A stretch of 62,667 nucleotides of DNA from Miniimonas arenae. GTDB lineage: Bacteria; Actinomycetota; Actinomycetes; Actinomycetales; Beutenbergiaceae. The translations under genes and the position numbers were made by a program. Below, one piece after another: positions 1-8,868 of the stretch (position 1 is the first letter of the stretch; every line of letters begins with the position of its first letter). Where the stretch lies: NCBI RefSeq assembly GCF_006351005.1, contig NZ_VENP01000014.1:1-62667 (forward strand). The letters are read 5' to 3'. The notes below the pieces were generated by a model. It searched no databases, was not told the DNA's origin, and was given only the letters and a program-made list of their open reading frames with translations.

Positions 1-257
1 TGTGGGTGTCCTGGGTCGCCGGACCTGACCCCGTCGAGGGTGAGGGGTGGCAGGTGGTCTCGTTGCCCGCCGTCGAGCGCGCCGCCGTGCTCACCTACCG
101 CGGCGCGATGGCGGGCATCGGCGAGGCGTGGGCGAACCTCTGGGCGGCGGTCTCGGCCGACGGGCACTCCGCAACAGGTCCCAGCCCCGAGGTGTACCTC
201 GTCTCCGACGGACCGCAGGAGTCCTGGGTCACCGAGCTGCAGATCCCCGTCGCCTGA
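1..257 (+). CDS. GyrI-like / effector-binding domain protein, C-terminal fragment
   Basis: The frame is open from base 1, so the 5' end lies outside the window and only about 84 residues are visible. They include [19 protein letters not shown], an [12 protein letters not shown] helix and a closing [11 protein letters not shown] strand. This beta-alpha-beta pattern with terminal ELQIPV is typical of the C-terminal effector-binding (GyrI-like, AraC/MerR ligand-binding) domain. The GTG at base 6 is inside the domain and unlikely to be the true start. Whether the missing part holds a MerR-type DNA-binding domain cannot be seen. It precedes thrS with a 116-bp gap and is probably a separate transcription unit. 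Confidence 0.6.
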   Translation, partial: WVSWVAGPDPVEGEGWQVVSLPAVERAAVLTYRGAMAGIGEAWANLWAAVSADGHSATGPSPEVYLVSDGPQESWVTELQIPVA

Positions 258-317
258 CGTCGCCCGACGGGCGAGACCCTGCGCCGCGCGCCACGAGCCG
301 CACGCCCCCGGCCCGAG

Positions 318-323
318 TAGGCT
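318..323 (+). promoter_or_regulatory. Putative -10 hexamer TAGGCT for the thrS operon
   Basis: TAGGCT lies about 50 bp before the thrS GTG and would give a leader of roughly 44 nt. It sits in the loop of a small inverted repeat, GCCCGAG (311-317) against CTCGGGC (322-328). No convincing -35 is visible, as is common for actinobacterial promoters. No T-box-like leader is present. Confidence 0.4.
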
Positions 324-373
324 CGGGCGTCGGGCCGTTCGGCCCGGTCAGCCCCCGACCCCAGGAGTCCGCA

Positions 374-2413
374 GTGCCCAGCGTGCGCATCACCCTCGAC
401 GGCATCGACCACGAGATCGAGGCCGGGACGACGGGACTGACGCTCCTGGGCAAGGAGAAGGCGGTCGTGGCCGTGCGGGTGGACGGCGAGCTGCGCGACC
501 TCCACCGCGAGCTGCCCGGCGGCGCGGCGGTCGAGCGGGTCGGCATCGACACCCCGGACGGGCTCGCGATCCTGCGCCACTCCACCGCGCACGTGCTCGC
601 ACAGGCCGTCCAGCAGGTGAACCCCGACGCCAAGCTCGGCATCGGCCCGCCGATCACCGACGGCTTCTACTACGACTTCGACGTCGAGACCCCGTTCACG
701 CCAGAGCAGCTGCGCGAGCTCGAGAAGGTGATGACCCGGATCATCCGCGACGGGCAGTCCTTCCGCCGCCGCGTGGTGACCGAGGAGGAGGCGCGCGCCG
801 AGCTGGCCGCCGAGCCGTACAAGCTCGAGCTCATCGGGCTCAAGGGCGGCACCGGCCAGGGTGACACGGGCGACGCGGACGTCAGTGAGGTCGCCGAGGG
901 CGCGAGCGTCGAGGTCGGCGGCGGCGAACTGACGATCTACGACAACGTCGCGCGGACCCGCGAGGGCGAGGAGGTCGTGGCGTGGAAGGACCTGTGCCGC
1001 GGTCCCCACGTCGCGAGCACCCGGGTGCTCGGGAACGGCTTCCAGCTCATGCGCAGCGCCGCCGCGTACTGGCGGGGGAGCGAGAAGAACCCGCAGCTGC
1101 AGCGCATCTACGGCACCGCGTGGCCGAGCAAGGACGAACTGCGCGCCTACACCGAGCGACTCGCCGAGGCCGAGCGGCGCGACCACCGGCGCCTCGGCGC
1201 CGAGCTGGACCTCTTCTCCTTCCCGGACGAGATCGGCTCGGGCCTGGCGGTGTTCCACCCCCGGGGCGGCATCATCCGCTCGGCGATGGAGGAGTACTCC
1301 CGCAAGCGGCACGTCGAGGCGGGCTACGAGTTCGTCTACACCCCGCACGCCACCAAGGGCCGACTCTTCGAGGTCTCCGGGCACCTGGACTGGTACGCCG
1401 ACGGCATGTACCCGCCCATGCACCTGGACGCCGAGCACCACGCGGACGGCAGCATCAAGCGCGAGGGCCAGGACTACTACCTCAAGCCGATGAACTGCCC
1501 GATGCACAACCTGATCTTCGACGCGCGCGGCCGCTCCTACCGCGAGCTGCCGCTGCGGCTGTTCGAGTTCGGCACCGTGTACCGCTACGAGAAGTCCGGC
1601 GTCGTGCACGGCCTCACCCGGGCGCGCGGGTTCACCCAGGACGACGCCCACATCTACTGCACCCGCGAGCAGATGCGGGACGAGCTGAGCAGCCTGCTGA
1701 CCTTCGTCCTGGACCTGCTCAAGGACTACGGGCTGGACGACTTCTACCTCGAGCTGTCCACCCGCAACCCGGAGAAGTCCGTCGGTGACGACGCGACCTG
1801 GGAGGAGGCGACCGAGACGCTGCGCGAGGTCGCCGAGGCCTCGGGGCTCGAGCTCGTCCCCGACCCGGGTGGCGCGGCGTTCTACGGACCCAAGATCTCG
1901 GTCCAGGCCAAGGACGCCATCGGCCGCACCTGGCAGATGTCGACCATCCAGCTCGACTTCAACCTGCCCGAGCGGTTCGACCTCACCTACCAGGCCGCCG
2001 ACGGCTCCCGCCAGCGCCCGGTGATGATCCACCGTGCGCTGTTCGGCTCGATCGAGCGGTTCTTCGCCGTCCTGCTCGAGCACTACGCGGGCGCCTTCCC
2101 GGCGTGGCTCGCGCCCGTGCAGGTGCTCGCCGTCCCCGTCGCGGAGCCCTTCAACGACTACCTCGCGGACGTCGTGGCGCAGCTGCGCCGTGCGGGCGTG
2201 CGCGCGGAGCTCGACGACTCCGACGACCGCTTCAACAAGAAGATCCGCAACGCCACCACGCAGAAGGTGCCGTTCGTCCTCATCGCCGGAGGCGAGGACG
2301 CCGAGAACGGCGCGGTGTCGTTCCGGTTCCGTGACGGCAGCCAGCGCAACGGGGTCCCGGTGGCCGAGGCGGTCGAGCTGGTCCGGACCGCGATCGCCGA
2401 GCGGACGGCCTGA
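374..2413 (+). CDS. thrS: Threonyl-tRNA synthetase
   Basis: Charges tRNA-Thr with threonine in the cytoplasm and edits mischarged Ser-tRNA. The product is 679 residues, normal for actinobacterial ThrRS. The order is a TGS domain (about 1-60), an editing domain with HSTAH at 69-73 and the Cys208/His212 pair of CRGPH, a class II core, and a C-terminal anticodon-binding domain. The core zinc ligands are Cys375 (in MNCPMH), His426 (in DDAHIYC) and His553 (in IHRALFGS); their spacing matches the E. coli enzyme closely. The GTG start is chosen because AGGAG lies 6 nt upstream and the protein then opens at the TGS strand. It heads a string of overlapping genes ending in pimA, as in M. tuberculosis. 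Confidence 0.97.
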   Translation: MPSVRITLDGIDHEIEAGTTGLTLLGKEKAVVAVRVDGELRDLHRELPGGAAVERVGIDTPDGLAILRHSTAHVLAQAVQQVNPDAKLGIGPPITDGFYYDFDVETPFTPEQLRELEKVMTRIIRDGQSFRRRVVTEEEARAELAAEPYKLELIGLKGGTGQGDTGDADVSEVAEGASVEVGGGELTIYDNVARTREGEEVVAWKDLCRGPHVASTRVLGNGFQLMRSAAAYWRGSEKNPQLQRIYGTAWPSKDELRAYTERLAEAERRDHRRLGAELDLFSFPDEIGSGLAVFHPRGGIIRSAMEEYSRKRHVEAGYEFVYTPHATKGRLFEVSGHLDWYADGMYPPMHLDAEHHADGSIKREGQDYYLKPMNCPMHNLIFDARGRSYRELPLRLFEFGTVYRYEKSGVVHGLTRARGFTQDDAHIYCTREQMRDELSSLLTFVLDLLKDYGLDDFYLELSTRNPEKSVGDDATWEEATETLREVAEASGLELVPDPGGAAFYGPKISVQAKDAIGRTWQMSTIQLDFNLPERFDLTYQAADGSRQRPVMIHRALFGSIERFFAVLLEHYAGAFPAWLAPVQVLAVPVAEPFNDYLADVVAQLRRAGVRAELDDSDDRFNKKIRNATTQKVPFVLIAGGEDAENGAVSFRFRDGSQRNGVPVAEAVELVRTAIAERTA

Positions 2414-2416
2414 CAC

Positions 2417-3070
2417 GTGACGCGCGACGCGCCCGGCCCGGACGTGCCGCTCGAACGGTCCGAGTCGTTCGCGGGCGACCCCGACCGCTTCGAGCGGCTC
2501 TGGACGCCGCACCGGATGGTCTACATCGACGGCGCCGACAAGCCCGCCGACGCCAGCGCCGGGGAGTGCCCGTTCTGCCGCGTCCCCTCGCTGGACGACG
2601 CCACCGGGCTCGTCGTGCACCGCGGCGAGCTCGCCTACGTCGTGCTCAACCTCTACCCGTACAACCCGGGCCACCTCATGGTCGTGCCCTACCGGCACGT
2701 CGCGGGTTACTCCGAGCTCACGACGGCGGAGCTCGCCGAGGTCGGCGACCTCACCCAGCGCGCCATCCGCGTCCTGCGCGCCACCTCACGTCCCGACGGG
2801 TTCAACCTCGGCGTGAACCAGGGCGCCAGCGGAGGGGCCGGGATCGCGGCGCACCTGCACCAGCACGTCGTGCCGCGGTGGACCGGCGACGCGAACTTCA
2901 TGCCGGTCGTCGCCTCGACCAAGCCGCTCCCGCAGCTGCTCGGCGCGACCCGCGAGCTCCTGGCGGGCGCCTGGGCCACGCACGCCGACCCCGTGGCCGC
3001 TGCCGACGTGACCGCTGCCGACGCGAGCACTGCCGACGCTGCCGACTCACCCCGGGTCGAGGAGGCCTGA
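2417..3070 (+). CDS. HIT-family nucleotide phosphorylase (Ap4A phosphorylase-like)
   Basis: A 217-residue HIT protein. The histidine triad is His146-x-His148-x-His150 (HLHQHVVPRW), and Cys51/Cys54 (CPFC) may form half of a zinc site. The closest context match is M. tuberculosis Rv2613c, a diadenosine tetraphosphate phosphorylase that also lies between thrS and pgsA. The inferred role is therefore breakdown of Ap4A, a by-product of aminoacyl-tRNA synthetases, which suits its place 3 nt after thrS. The last 30 residues are an Ala/Asp-rich tail (AADVTAADASTADAADS) outside the fold. Its stop overlaps the next ATG by one base, so translation is probably coupled. Confidence 0.85.
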   Translation: MTRDAPGPDVPLERSESFAGDPDRFERLWTPHRMVYIDGADKPADASAGECPFCRVPSLDDATGLVVHRGELAYVVLNLYPYNPGHLMVVPYRHVAGYSELTTAELAEVGDLTQRAIRVLRATSRPDGFNLGVNQGASGGAGIAAHLHQHVVPRWTGDANFMPVVASTKPLPQLLGATRELLAGAWATHADPVAAADVTAADASTADAADSPRVEEA

Positions 3071-3708
3071 TGCTCAAGCACCTGCGCGCCGTCGTCGGCC
3101 GGATCCTCGGCCCGATCGCGGCGTTCCTGCTGCGGATCGGCCTCACGCCCGACGTCGTGACGATCGTCGGCACGCTGGGCGCCATGGCCGGGTCGCTCGG
3201 CCTCATCGCGCGCGGCGAGCTGTTCGCGGGGACGATGGTCATCACGTTCTTCGTGCTGTTCGACGTGCTCGACGGCACCATGGCGCGCCAGGCCGGGACT
3301 ACGGGGCCGTGGGGTGCCTTCCTCGACTCGGTGCTCGACCGGTTCGCCGACGGCGCCCTGTTCGCCGCCCTCACGATCTACCTCGCCGGTCAGGACGAGA
3401 ACGTGGCGGCCGTCGCGGCGCTCGCGTGCCTCGTGCTCGGCTCGATCGTGCCGTACGCCCGCGCCAAGGCCGAGTCGATCGGGTTCACCGCCACGGTCGG
3501 CATCGCCGAGCGCGGCGACCGGCTGCTCCTCACGCTCGTCGCCACCGGCCTGGTGGGGCTCGGGCTGCCCCCGGTGCTCCTCACTGTCGTCCTCGTGGTG
3601 CTCGCGGTCCTCTCGCTCGTGACCGCGGTGCACCGCATGCTGTACGTCCGGCGCCAGGCGCTCGCGGCGCAGCGCGTCGACCCGGCCGCGGGGGAGGGCC
3701 ACGCGTGA
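3070..3708 (+). CDS. pgsA: CDP-alcohol phosphatidyltransferase, phosphatidylinositol phosphate synthase type
   Basis: An integral membrane enzyme of 212 residues. It carries the full CDP-alcohol phosphatidyltransferase signature, D65-x2-D68-G69-x2-A72-R73-x8-G82-x3-D86-x3-D90, whose aspartates bind metal and catalyse phosphoalcohol transfer from CDP-diacylglycerol. Several hydrophobic helices follow, including LLLTLVATGLVGLGL and VLLTVVLVVLAVLSLV. Between the HIT gene and a PatA-like acyltransferase, as in mycobacteria, it is best read as the synthase joining inositol 1-phosphate to CDP-DAG, the first step towards phosphatidylinositol mannosides. GAGG sits just before the ATG, and the 3' end overlaps the next GTG by 4 nt. 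Confidence 0.9.
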   Translation: MLKHLRAVVGRILGPIAAFLLRIGLTPDVVTIVGTLGAMAGSLGLIARGELFAGTMVITFFVLFDVLDGTMARQAGTTGPWGAFLDSVLDRFADGALFAALTIYLAGQDENVAAVAALACLVLGSIVPYARAKAESIGFTATVGIAERGDRLLLTLVATGLVGLGLPPVLLTVVLVVLAVLSLVTAVHRMLYVRRQALAAQRVDPAAGEGHA

Positions 3709-4670
3709 GTCGCGCCCGGCGGTTCCGCGCCCCCGGCACCACGCAGCTGTTCGCCTTCGCCTGGCGGAACGTGCGTCACCTGCCCGACGGCCTCGTGCGC
3801 GCCCTCGCGGCGCTCGCCGCCGACGTGACGTGGCTGTCCCGCACCGACGGCGTGCGCCGGCTCGAGGCCAACCTCGCCCGCCTGCGCCCCGACCTGGACG
3901 CGCGGGCCCTGCGTCGCACGTCGCGCGCCGGGATGCGCTCCTACCTGCGCTACTACGCCGAGGTGTTCCAGCTGCCCGGCTGGAGCGAGGCACGCGTCGA
4001 CGCGCGCGTGCGGGCCACCGGGCTCGACGAGGTGCGCACCGCGCTCGAGGACGGCAGCGTCGTCCTCGCGCTCGGGCACGCCGGCAACTGGGACCTCGCG
4101 GGGGCGTGGGCGGCGCGGCACCTCACGCCGGTGCTCACCGTGGCGGAGAAGCTCCCCGACGGCCTGTACGAGGAGTTCGTCTCGTTCCGCAACGCCCTCG
4201 GGATCGAGATCGTGCCGCTCGAGGGCGGCGCCACCTTCCGCCGGCTCGTGCGGCGTTCCGGCGCGCAGACGTTCCTCGTCCCGCTCCTCGCGGACCGCGA
4301 CCTCACGGCGCACGGCATCGAGGTCGACCTGCGCGGCCACCCCGCGCGCGTCGCGGCCGGCCCGGCGGCGCTGGCACTGGCACGCTCCCGACCGCTGTTC
4401 GCCGTCGCGATCCACTACGAACGCCTCACCGGGGCGCGCCGGCGTGCGGCGGGCTCGCCCTGGGGCATCGTCCTGAACTTCCTTCCCGTGGCCACGACCG
4501 ACGACGGCGGAGCGCGCCTCGACGTCCGGACCCTCACCCAGGCCTGGGTCACGGCGTACTTCGACGCGATCGCAGCGTTCCCGCAGGACTGGCACATGCT
4601 GCAGCGGGTCTTCCTCGCCGACCTCGACCTCGAGCGGCTCGCCCGTGCCCAGGACCGTGAGCGCGGATGA
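3705..4670 (+). CDS. Phosphatidylinositol mannoside acyltransferase (PatA/LpxL-like)
   Basis: A 321-residue protein of the LpxL/HtrB (LPLAT) acyltransferase family. The HX4D catalytic motif is visible as GHAGNWD (His125, Asp130), followed by EKLPDGLYEEF and the ending DWHMLQRVF that is common in this family. In mycobacteria the orthologous position holds PatA, which transfers palmitate from acyl-CoA to the mannose of PIM1/PIM2 at the inner face of the membrane. Neighbours pgsA and pimA support that role. It starts at a GTG overlapping the pgsA stop (GTGA) and ends in an ATGA overlap with pimA. Confidence 0.88.
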   Translation: MSRARRFRAPGTTQLFAFAWRNVRHLPDGLVRALAALAADVTWLSRTDGVRRLEANLARLRPDLDARALRRTSRAGMRSYLRYYAEVFQLPGWSEARVDARVRATGLDEVRTALEDGSVVLALGHAGNWDLAGAWAARHLTPVLTVAEKLPDGLYEEFVSFRNALGIEIVPLEGGATFRRLVRRSGAQTFLVPLLADRDLTAHGIEVDLRGHPARVAAGPAALALARSRPLFAVAIHYERLTGARRRAAGSPWGIVLNFLPVATTDDGGARLDVRTLTQAWVTAYFDAIAAFPQDWHMLQRVFLADLDLERLARAQDRERG

Positions 4671-5812
4671 GGATCGGCATCGTCTGTCCCTACTCGATGG
4701 ACGCACCCGGCGGTGTCCAGGTGCACGTCAAGGACCTCGCCGGGCGCCTCATCGCCCTCGGCCACCACGTGAGCGTGCTGGCGCCCGCCGAGGACGAGAC
4801 CGACCTGCCGGACTTCGTCGAGGGCACCGGGCGGTCCGTCCCGGTGCGGTACAACGGCTCGATCGCGCGCCTCGCGTTCGGACCGGTGACGGCGCGGCGC
4901 GTGCGCACGTGGCTCGAGGACGGCGCGTTCGACGTCGTGCACATCCACGAGCCGCTGAGCCCGAGCGTCAGCCTCATCGCGCTGTTCCAGGCCGAGAGCG
5001 CCGTCGTCGCGACGTTCCACACGGCGACCGACCGCTCCCGTGCGATGCAGATCGCCTACCCGATGCTGCGGCCGGCGCTGGAGAAGATCGCCGCTCGGAT
5101 CGCGGTGTCGGAGGAGGCCCGGCGCACCGTCGTCGAGCACATCGGCGGCGACGCCGTGGTGATTCCCAACGGTGTGGAGCTCGCGACGTTCCGCCGGGCG
5201 GACCCCGATCCGCGCTGGACGAGCACGCCGGAGCGGCCGACCGTGGCGTTCCTCGGCCGCACCGACGAGCCCCGCAAGGGCCTCGGCGTGCTTCTCGAGG
5301 CGCTGCCCGACCTCGCCGCACGGGTGCCCGGCCTGCGCGTGCTCGTCGCGGGGCGCGGTGAGCTCGACGAGGCGCGCGAGGCGGACGAGCGCACCCCGGG
5401 GGTGCTGGAGCTCCTGGGCGAGGTGAGCGACCGCGACAAGGCCGCCCTGCTGCGCTCGGTCGCCGTGTACATCGCGCCGCAGACGGGCGGGGAGAGCTTC
5501 GGGATCGTGCTGGTCGAGGCGATGGCGGCCGACGCCGTCGTGGTCGCGAGCGACCTGGCCGCGTTCCGGCGCGTGCTCGACGAGGGGCGGGCCGGCGCGA
5601 CGTTCGAGGTCGGCAACCCAGGTGCGCTCGCCGACGCGGTGGTCTCGATGCTCGCGGACGGCGACCACCAGGACGCCTGCCGGACGCACGCACGCCGCTG
5701 GTGCGAGCAGTACGACTGGGACGTGGTGACCCGCCAGGTGCTCGACGTGTACGCGCTGGCCGTGGGGGAGAGCCCCGAGCCGATCGATCGCCTCGCCGGT
5801 GGGCGCGCATGA
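4667..5812 (+). CDS. pimA: Phosphatidylinositol alpha-mannosyltransferase
   Basis: A GT-B fold, GT4-family glycosyltransferase of 381 residues. It transfers mannose from GDP-mannose to phosphatidylinositol, the first committed PIM step. The N-terminus MRIGIVCPYSMDAPGGVQVH has the GGVQ loop at 15-18, the HIHEPLSPS acceptor-domain motif lies near residue 95, and the EX7E nucleotide-sugar motif is GESFGIVLVEA near 275-284. Length and motifs fit mycobacterial PimA. It is translationally coupled to the acyltransferase upstream and to the LemA-like gene downstream by 4-nt overlaps. Confidence 0.92.
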   Translation: MRIGIVCPYSMDAPGGVQVHVKDLAGRLIALGHHVSVLAPAEDETDLPDFVEGTGRSVPVRYNGSIARLAFGPVTARRVRTWLEDGAFDVVHIHEPLSPSVSLIALFQAESAVVATFHTATDRSRAMQIAYPMLRPALEKIAARIAVSEEARRTVVEHIGGDAVVIPNGVELATFRRADPDPRWTSTPERPTVAFLGRTDEPRKGLGVLLEALPDLAARVPGLRVLVAGRGELDEAREADERTPGVLELLGEVSDRDKAALLRSVAVYIAPQTGGESFGIVLVEAMAADAVVVASDLAAFRRVLDEGRAGATFEVGNPGALADAVVSMLADGDHQDACRTHARRWCEQYDWDVVTRQVLDVYALAVGESPEPIDRLAGGRA

Positions 5813-6414
5813 CCGCCGAGACCTGGCTCGTCGCGCTCGCCGTCGCGGTCCTGCTCGTCTGGCTCGCGCTCGCCCGCGCCAACCGGATCGACCTGCTGCA
5901 CCAGAAGGTGACGCGGACGGCCGCCACCCTGGACGCGCAGCTCCTGCGGCGCGCCGCGCTCTCCGCCGAGCTTGCGGTGTCGGGGGAGCTGGACCCCGCG
6001 TCCGGGCTGCTCGTGGCGGACGCCGCGAACGCGTGCCTCGCCGAGGCGCGCGAGGACGTGGAGGCGGACCTGGCGCTGCGGTCCGGATCGGGCGGGCGGC
6101 GCCGCCCGCCGGCGCTGCCTGGTCGGGTGACGCTCACCGAGGACCGAGAGACCGTCGAGAGCGACCTGTCCCGGGTGCTGCGCCAGGCGATGGGCGAGGT
6201 GGGCGACGACGGCGTGGCGGCCAGCGCAGGCGAGGGCACGCTCGCCGGCGACCTCGTCGCGACCTGGCGCCGCGTGACGCTCGCGCGGCGGTTCTACAAC
6301 GAGGCGGTGGCACAAGCCGTCCGCGTCCGATCCCAGCCGATCTCGCGGCTGCTGCGCCTCGCGGGTCGCGCGCGGATGCCGCGCATGTTCGAGATGGACG
6401 ACACCCTGCCCTGA
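5809..6414 (+). CDS. LemA-like membrane protein
   Basis: A 201-residue protein with one N-terminal membrane helix (WLVALAVAVLLVWLALA) followed by a helical cytoplasmic or external part. RIDLLHQKVTRTAATLDAQL followed by a late ARRFYNEAVAQA resembles the LemA family pattern (a helical bundle with xRxFYNxAV). No catalytic residues are evident and the molecular role of LemA proteins is unsettled. It overlaps the pimA stop by 4 nt, so it belongs to the PIM operon. In M. tuberculosis this position also carries a membrane protein. Assignment to LemA rests on pattern recognition only. Confidence 0.6.
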   Translation: MTAETWLVALAVAVLLVWLALARANRIDLLHQKVTRTAATLDAQLLRRAALSAELAVSGELDPASGLLVADAANACLAEAREDVEADLALRSGSGGRRRPPALPGRVTLTEDRETVESDLSRVLRQAMGEVGDDGVAASAGEGTLAGDLVATWRRVTLARRFYNEAVAQAVRVRSQPISRLLRLAGRARMPRMFEMDDTLP

Positions 6415-6438
6415 CCCGGCTCGACGGCGAGCGTTGGC

Positions 6439-6444
6439 TAGGGT
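6439..6444 (+). promoter_or_regulatory. -10 hexamer TAGGGT placed for a leaderless prsW-like mRNA
   Basis: TAGGGT is followed by exactly six bases and then the GTG start at 6451, so transcription would begin at or next to the start codon. No Shine-Dalgarno fits in that gap. The same geometry recurs at several genes in the window. Confidence 0.55.
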
Positions 6445-6450
6445 GCTCGC

Positions 6451-7926
6451 GTGACGTATCCCCCCACGCCTCCGCCCACCGGCGGGTACCCGCCGCCGCG
6501 CCGGGCGGCCGACCCGGCGCAGGCCGACCAGCAGGGTGCGCCGCAGGGGTACCCCCGGCAGACACAGCCGCAGCAGCAGGGTTACCCGCAGCAGCACGGG
6601 TACCCGCAGCAGACTCAGCCGCAGCAGGGGTACCCGCAGCAGCAGGGCTACTCGCAACGGCAGAGCTACCCCACGGCGAGCCGCCCCGTCGCTGCCGGGC
6701 CCGTCGCCGCCGGCAACCGGGGCGTTCCGGGCGGCCCGCCGGGCTCGCCGGGAGCCCACGCGGCGTGGTCCGGCAGCGCCGTCGTGCCGCAGCAGTGGGC
6801 CCGCTCGCGTGGCAGCGGCTCCGTGGGCACCTGGGCGGCGCTCGGGATCCTGGGGTTATCCGCACTGTGGGGCATGTGGATCGTGCTGTCCAACGTCGGC
6901 ACGGCCCCGGCCGCGGTCGGCTTCGTGGCGGCGCTCGTGCCGCTGATCGCCGTCGTCGCCGTCGTGATGTGGCTGGACCGCTGGGAGCCGGAGCCGCGGA
7001 TCATGCTGCTGCTCGCGTTCCTGTGGGGCGCCGGCCCCTCCGTGGTCATCGCCTACTTCGGCAACACCGCGGTCGCACAGGCCATCTACGACGCGACTGG
7101 CGACCCCGGCGTCGCGAGCGTCCTCGGCTCGGTCATCTCGGCGCCGGTCCTCGAGGAGCTCGCGAAGGGCACGGGCGTGCTCCTCATCTTCCTGCTGCGG
7201 CGCTCGTACTTCGACGGCGTGGTCGACGGCATCGTCTACGCCGCCATCGTCGCCGCTGGTTTCGCCTTCACCGAGAACATCCTGTACTTCGGGCGGTACA
7301 TCGACTCCCTGGTGCCCGTGTTCGTGCAGCGCGGCGTGATGTCGCCGTTCGCGCACATCCTGTTCACCGCCTGCACCGGAATCGCGCTCGGCCTCGCGAG
7401 CCGGAGCAGGAGCCGACGGTCGGCGTGGTGGTTCTTCCCGCTCGGCCTGCTGAGTGCCATGGCGCTGCACGCGCTGTGGAACGGGTCGGCGTCGCTCGAG
7501 GCGCTCGGCGTCCAGGGCGTCAGCTTCTTCCTCCTCTACGCCGCCGTCCAGGTCCCGCTGTTCGTCGCGGCGATCATGCTCGTCGTCTGGCTGCGCCGGC
7601 AGGAGAGCGCGGTGATCCGGGACCGCCTCGGCGAGTACGCCGCCGCCGGGTGGTTCGCGCCGCACGAGGTCGCGATGGTGTCGTCGCTGCGGCAGCGCTC
7701 GCAGGCGCGCACGTGGGCCGCCCGGGTGGGGCCGACCGCCGCCCAGGCCATGCGCACCTTCATCAAGGACGCGACTTCGCTCGCCTACCTCCGCCAGCGC
7801 GCCGTGTCCGGCCGCGCGGACCTGCGCACGCACGCCACCTCCGAGACGGACCTGCTGGGGCGGATCAAGGAGGACCGGCAGACCTTCCTCGCCGCGGCCG
7901 GCGTCGCGGGAGCTCCACGGGCCTGA
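6451..7926 (+). CDS. PrsW-family intramembrane metalloprotease with a Q/P/G/Y-rich N-terminus
   Basis: A 491-residue multi-pass membrane protein. Residues 1 to about 110 are low-complexity and contain repeated QQGYPQQ-type units. The hydrophobic core begins near 130 (LGILGLSALWGMWIVLSNV). The PrsW signature residues are present: EELAK at 235-239, FAFTEN at 271-276, His302 in FAHILF and His340 in ALHALWN, consistent with a glutamate/histidine metalloprotease site in the membrane. The ending (about 385-491) is soluble and helical. PrsW proteins cleave anti-sigma factors in Bacillus; no substrate can be named here, as no sigma or anti-sigma gene is nearby. It likely has its own leaderless promoter. 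Confidence 0.85.
   Translation: MTYPPTPPPTGGYPPPRRAADPAQADQQGAPQGYPRQTQPQQQGYPQQHGYPQQTQPQQGYPQQQGYSQRQSYPTASRPVAAGPVAAGNRGVPGGPPGSPGAHAAWSGSAVVPQQWARSRGSGSVGTWAALGILGLSALWGMWIVLSNVGTAPAAVGFVAALVPLIAVVAVVMWLDRWEPEPRIMLLLAFLWGAGPSVVIAYFGNTAVAQAIYDATGDPGVASVLGSVISAPVLEELAKGTGVLLIFLLRRSYFDGVVDGIVYAAIVAAGFAFTENILYFGRYIDSLVPVFVQRGVMSPFAHILFTACTGIALGLASRSRSRRSAWWFFPLGLLSAMALHALWNGSASLEALGVQGVSFFLLYAAVQVPLFVAAIMLVVWLRRQESAVIRDRLGEYAAAGWFAPHEVAMVSSLRQRSQARTWAARVGPTAAQAMRTFIKDATSLAYLRQRAVSGRADLRTHATSETDLLGRIKEDRQTFLAAAGVAGAPRA
6541..6655 (+). repeat. In-gene repeats encoding Q/G/Y/P-rich units
   Basis: Degenerate 12-27 bp units such as CAGCAGGGTTACCCGCAGCA repeat in frame and encode QQGYPQQ-like peptides in the N-terminal cytoplasmic tail of the PrsW-type protein. 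Confidence 0.7.
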
Positions 7927-7928
7927 GC

Positions 7929-7953
7929 CCCGGTGGCACGCCTCCTGCCACGG
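7929..7953 (+). terminator. Possible weak hairpin after the PrsW gene
   Basis: CCGGTGGCA and TGCCACGG can pair with a one-base bulge just after the stop codon. There is no T-tract, so this is only a tentative terminator. Confidence 0.25.
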
Positions 7954-8002
7954 GCGGGCTCGAGGCGCGGGCGCGCCCGCGTCCCGGCCGTCTGCGATGC
8001 GG

Positions 8003-8008
8003 TAGACA
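8003..8008 (+). promoter_or_regulatory. Putative -10 hexamer TAGACA for the NUDIX gene
   Basis: TAGACA lies 37 bp before the GTG start. The resulting short leader contains a strong GAGGAGG Shine-Dalgarno at 8034-8040, unlike the leaderless neighbour prsW. Confidence 0.4.
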
Positions 8009-8045
8009 CGTCACGGGCAGACGAGCGATCGACGAGGAGGTACGC

Positions 8046-8666
8046 GTGCGCAGCACACCCGCGCAGACGACGCCCGACGGCGAGCACCACGGCGCGAGCG
8101 CGCCCGACGGCGAGCACCCGCCCCTGCCGGGCGGGGAGTGGGCGATCGGGCCGGACGGCATGCCCGTCCGCGAGGCGGCGCGCCTCGTCCTCCTCGACGC
8201 CGCAGGCCGGGCGCTCCTGGTGCGCGGGCACGACGCGCACGACGTCGAACGCACCTGGTGGTTCACCGTGGGTGGCGGCATCGAGCCCGGCGAGGACCCG
8301 GTGGCGGCCGCCGTGCGAGAGCTGCACGAGGAGACCGGGCTGAGGCTCGCCGTCGCCGACCTCGCCGGACCGGTGGCCACGCGCTCCGCGGTGTTCGACT
8401 TCTTCGCGCGCTCGGTGCGCCAGCGCGAGGTCTTCTTCGTGGCGCACCTGGACCGCGAGGTGCCGCAGGAGGAGCTCGTCCGGCACGGGTGGACCGATGT
8501 CGAGCGCGCCTTCATGGACGAGCTCGCGTGGTGGTCGGCCGACGACCTCGCCGACGTCGCGATCGAGGTGTTCCCGCGCGACCTTCCCGACCTCGTGCGC
8601 TGGCTCGCGCCCGGCTGGGACGGCACGCTGCGCGACCTCGGCCACGAGGGTGAGGGCACCGCCTGA
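8046..8666 (+). CDS. NUDIX hydrolase
   Basis: A 206-residue NUDIX protein that probably hydrolyses a nucleoside diphosphate linked to another group; the substrate cannot be told from sequence. The Nudix box is complete: G77-x5-E83-x7-R91-E92-L93-x-E95-E96-x-G98-L99. GAGGAGG five bases before the GTG fixes the start. The first 35 residues are a disordered lead that contains PDGEH twice, encoded by two copies of the 14-mer GCCCGACGGCGAGC 30 bp apart. The rest looks like a full single-domain NUDIX enzyme, including an acidic WWSADDLADV stretch near the end. Confidence 0.88.
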   Translation: MRSTPAQTTPDGEHHGASAPDGEHPPLPGGEWAIGPDGMPVREAARLVLLDAAGRALLVRGHDAHDVERTWWFTVGGGIEPGEDPVAAAVRELHEETGLRLAVADLAGPVATRSAVFDFFARSVRQREVFFVAHLDREVPQEELVRHGWTDVERAFMDELAWWSADDLADVAIEVFPRDLPDLVRWLAPGWDGTLRDLGHEGEGTA

Positions 8667-8766
8667 GCGGCGCCGCGACCCGCCACCGCCCGGCCTGCGA
8701 GCGATCGGCGGCCGGGACACGCGGCGGGTCCTGGCCCGCGACCCGCGGACGCGCACGGCGCGCGAG

Positions 8767-8772
8767 TAGGAT
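8767..8772 (+). promoter_or_regulatory. Putative -10 hexamer TAGGAT for yebC
   Basis: TAGGAT lies 97 bp before the yebC ATG and would give a leader of about 90 nt. It is the same hexamer used ahead of relA, rpsD and efp. No clear -35 is present. Confidence 0.45.
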
Positions 8773-8868
8773 CGACCGGGCCGTTCCTGCCAGCTGCCGC
8801 GACGCCGACGCTCTGCTCGGAGCTGCGCCGCGACGCCCGGGACGGGAATCGAGACGAGGGCGAGGAAC

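Noticed and set aside
258-373. T-box leader upstream of thrS
   Set aside because: The gap has no T-box core sequence and is too short. Actinobacterial T-boxes known to me are on ileS. The alaS leader was also checked with the same result.
95-2698. Very long minus-strand open frame opposite thrS and the HIT gene
   Set aside because: It is antisense to thrS and the HIT gene, which carry complete, conserved motifs. Long shadow frames are expected at this GC content. No domain pattern is visible in it.
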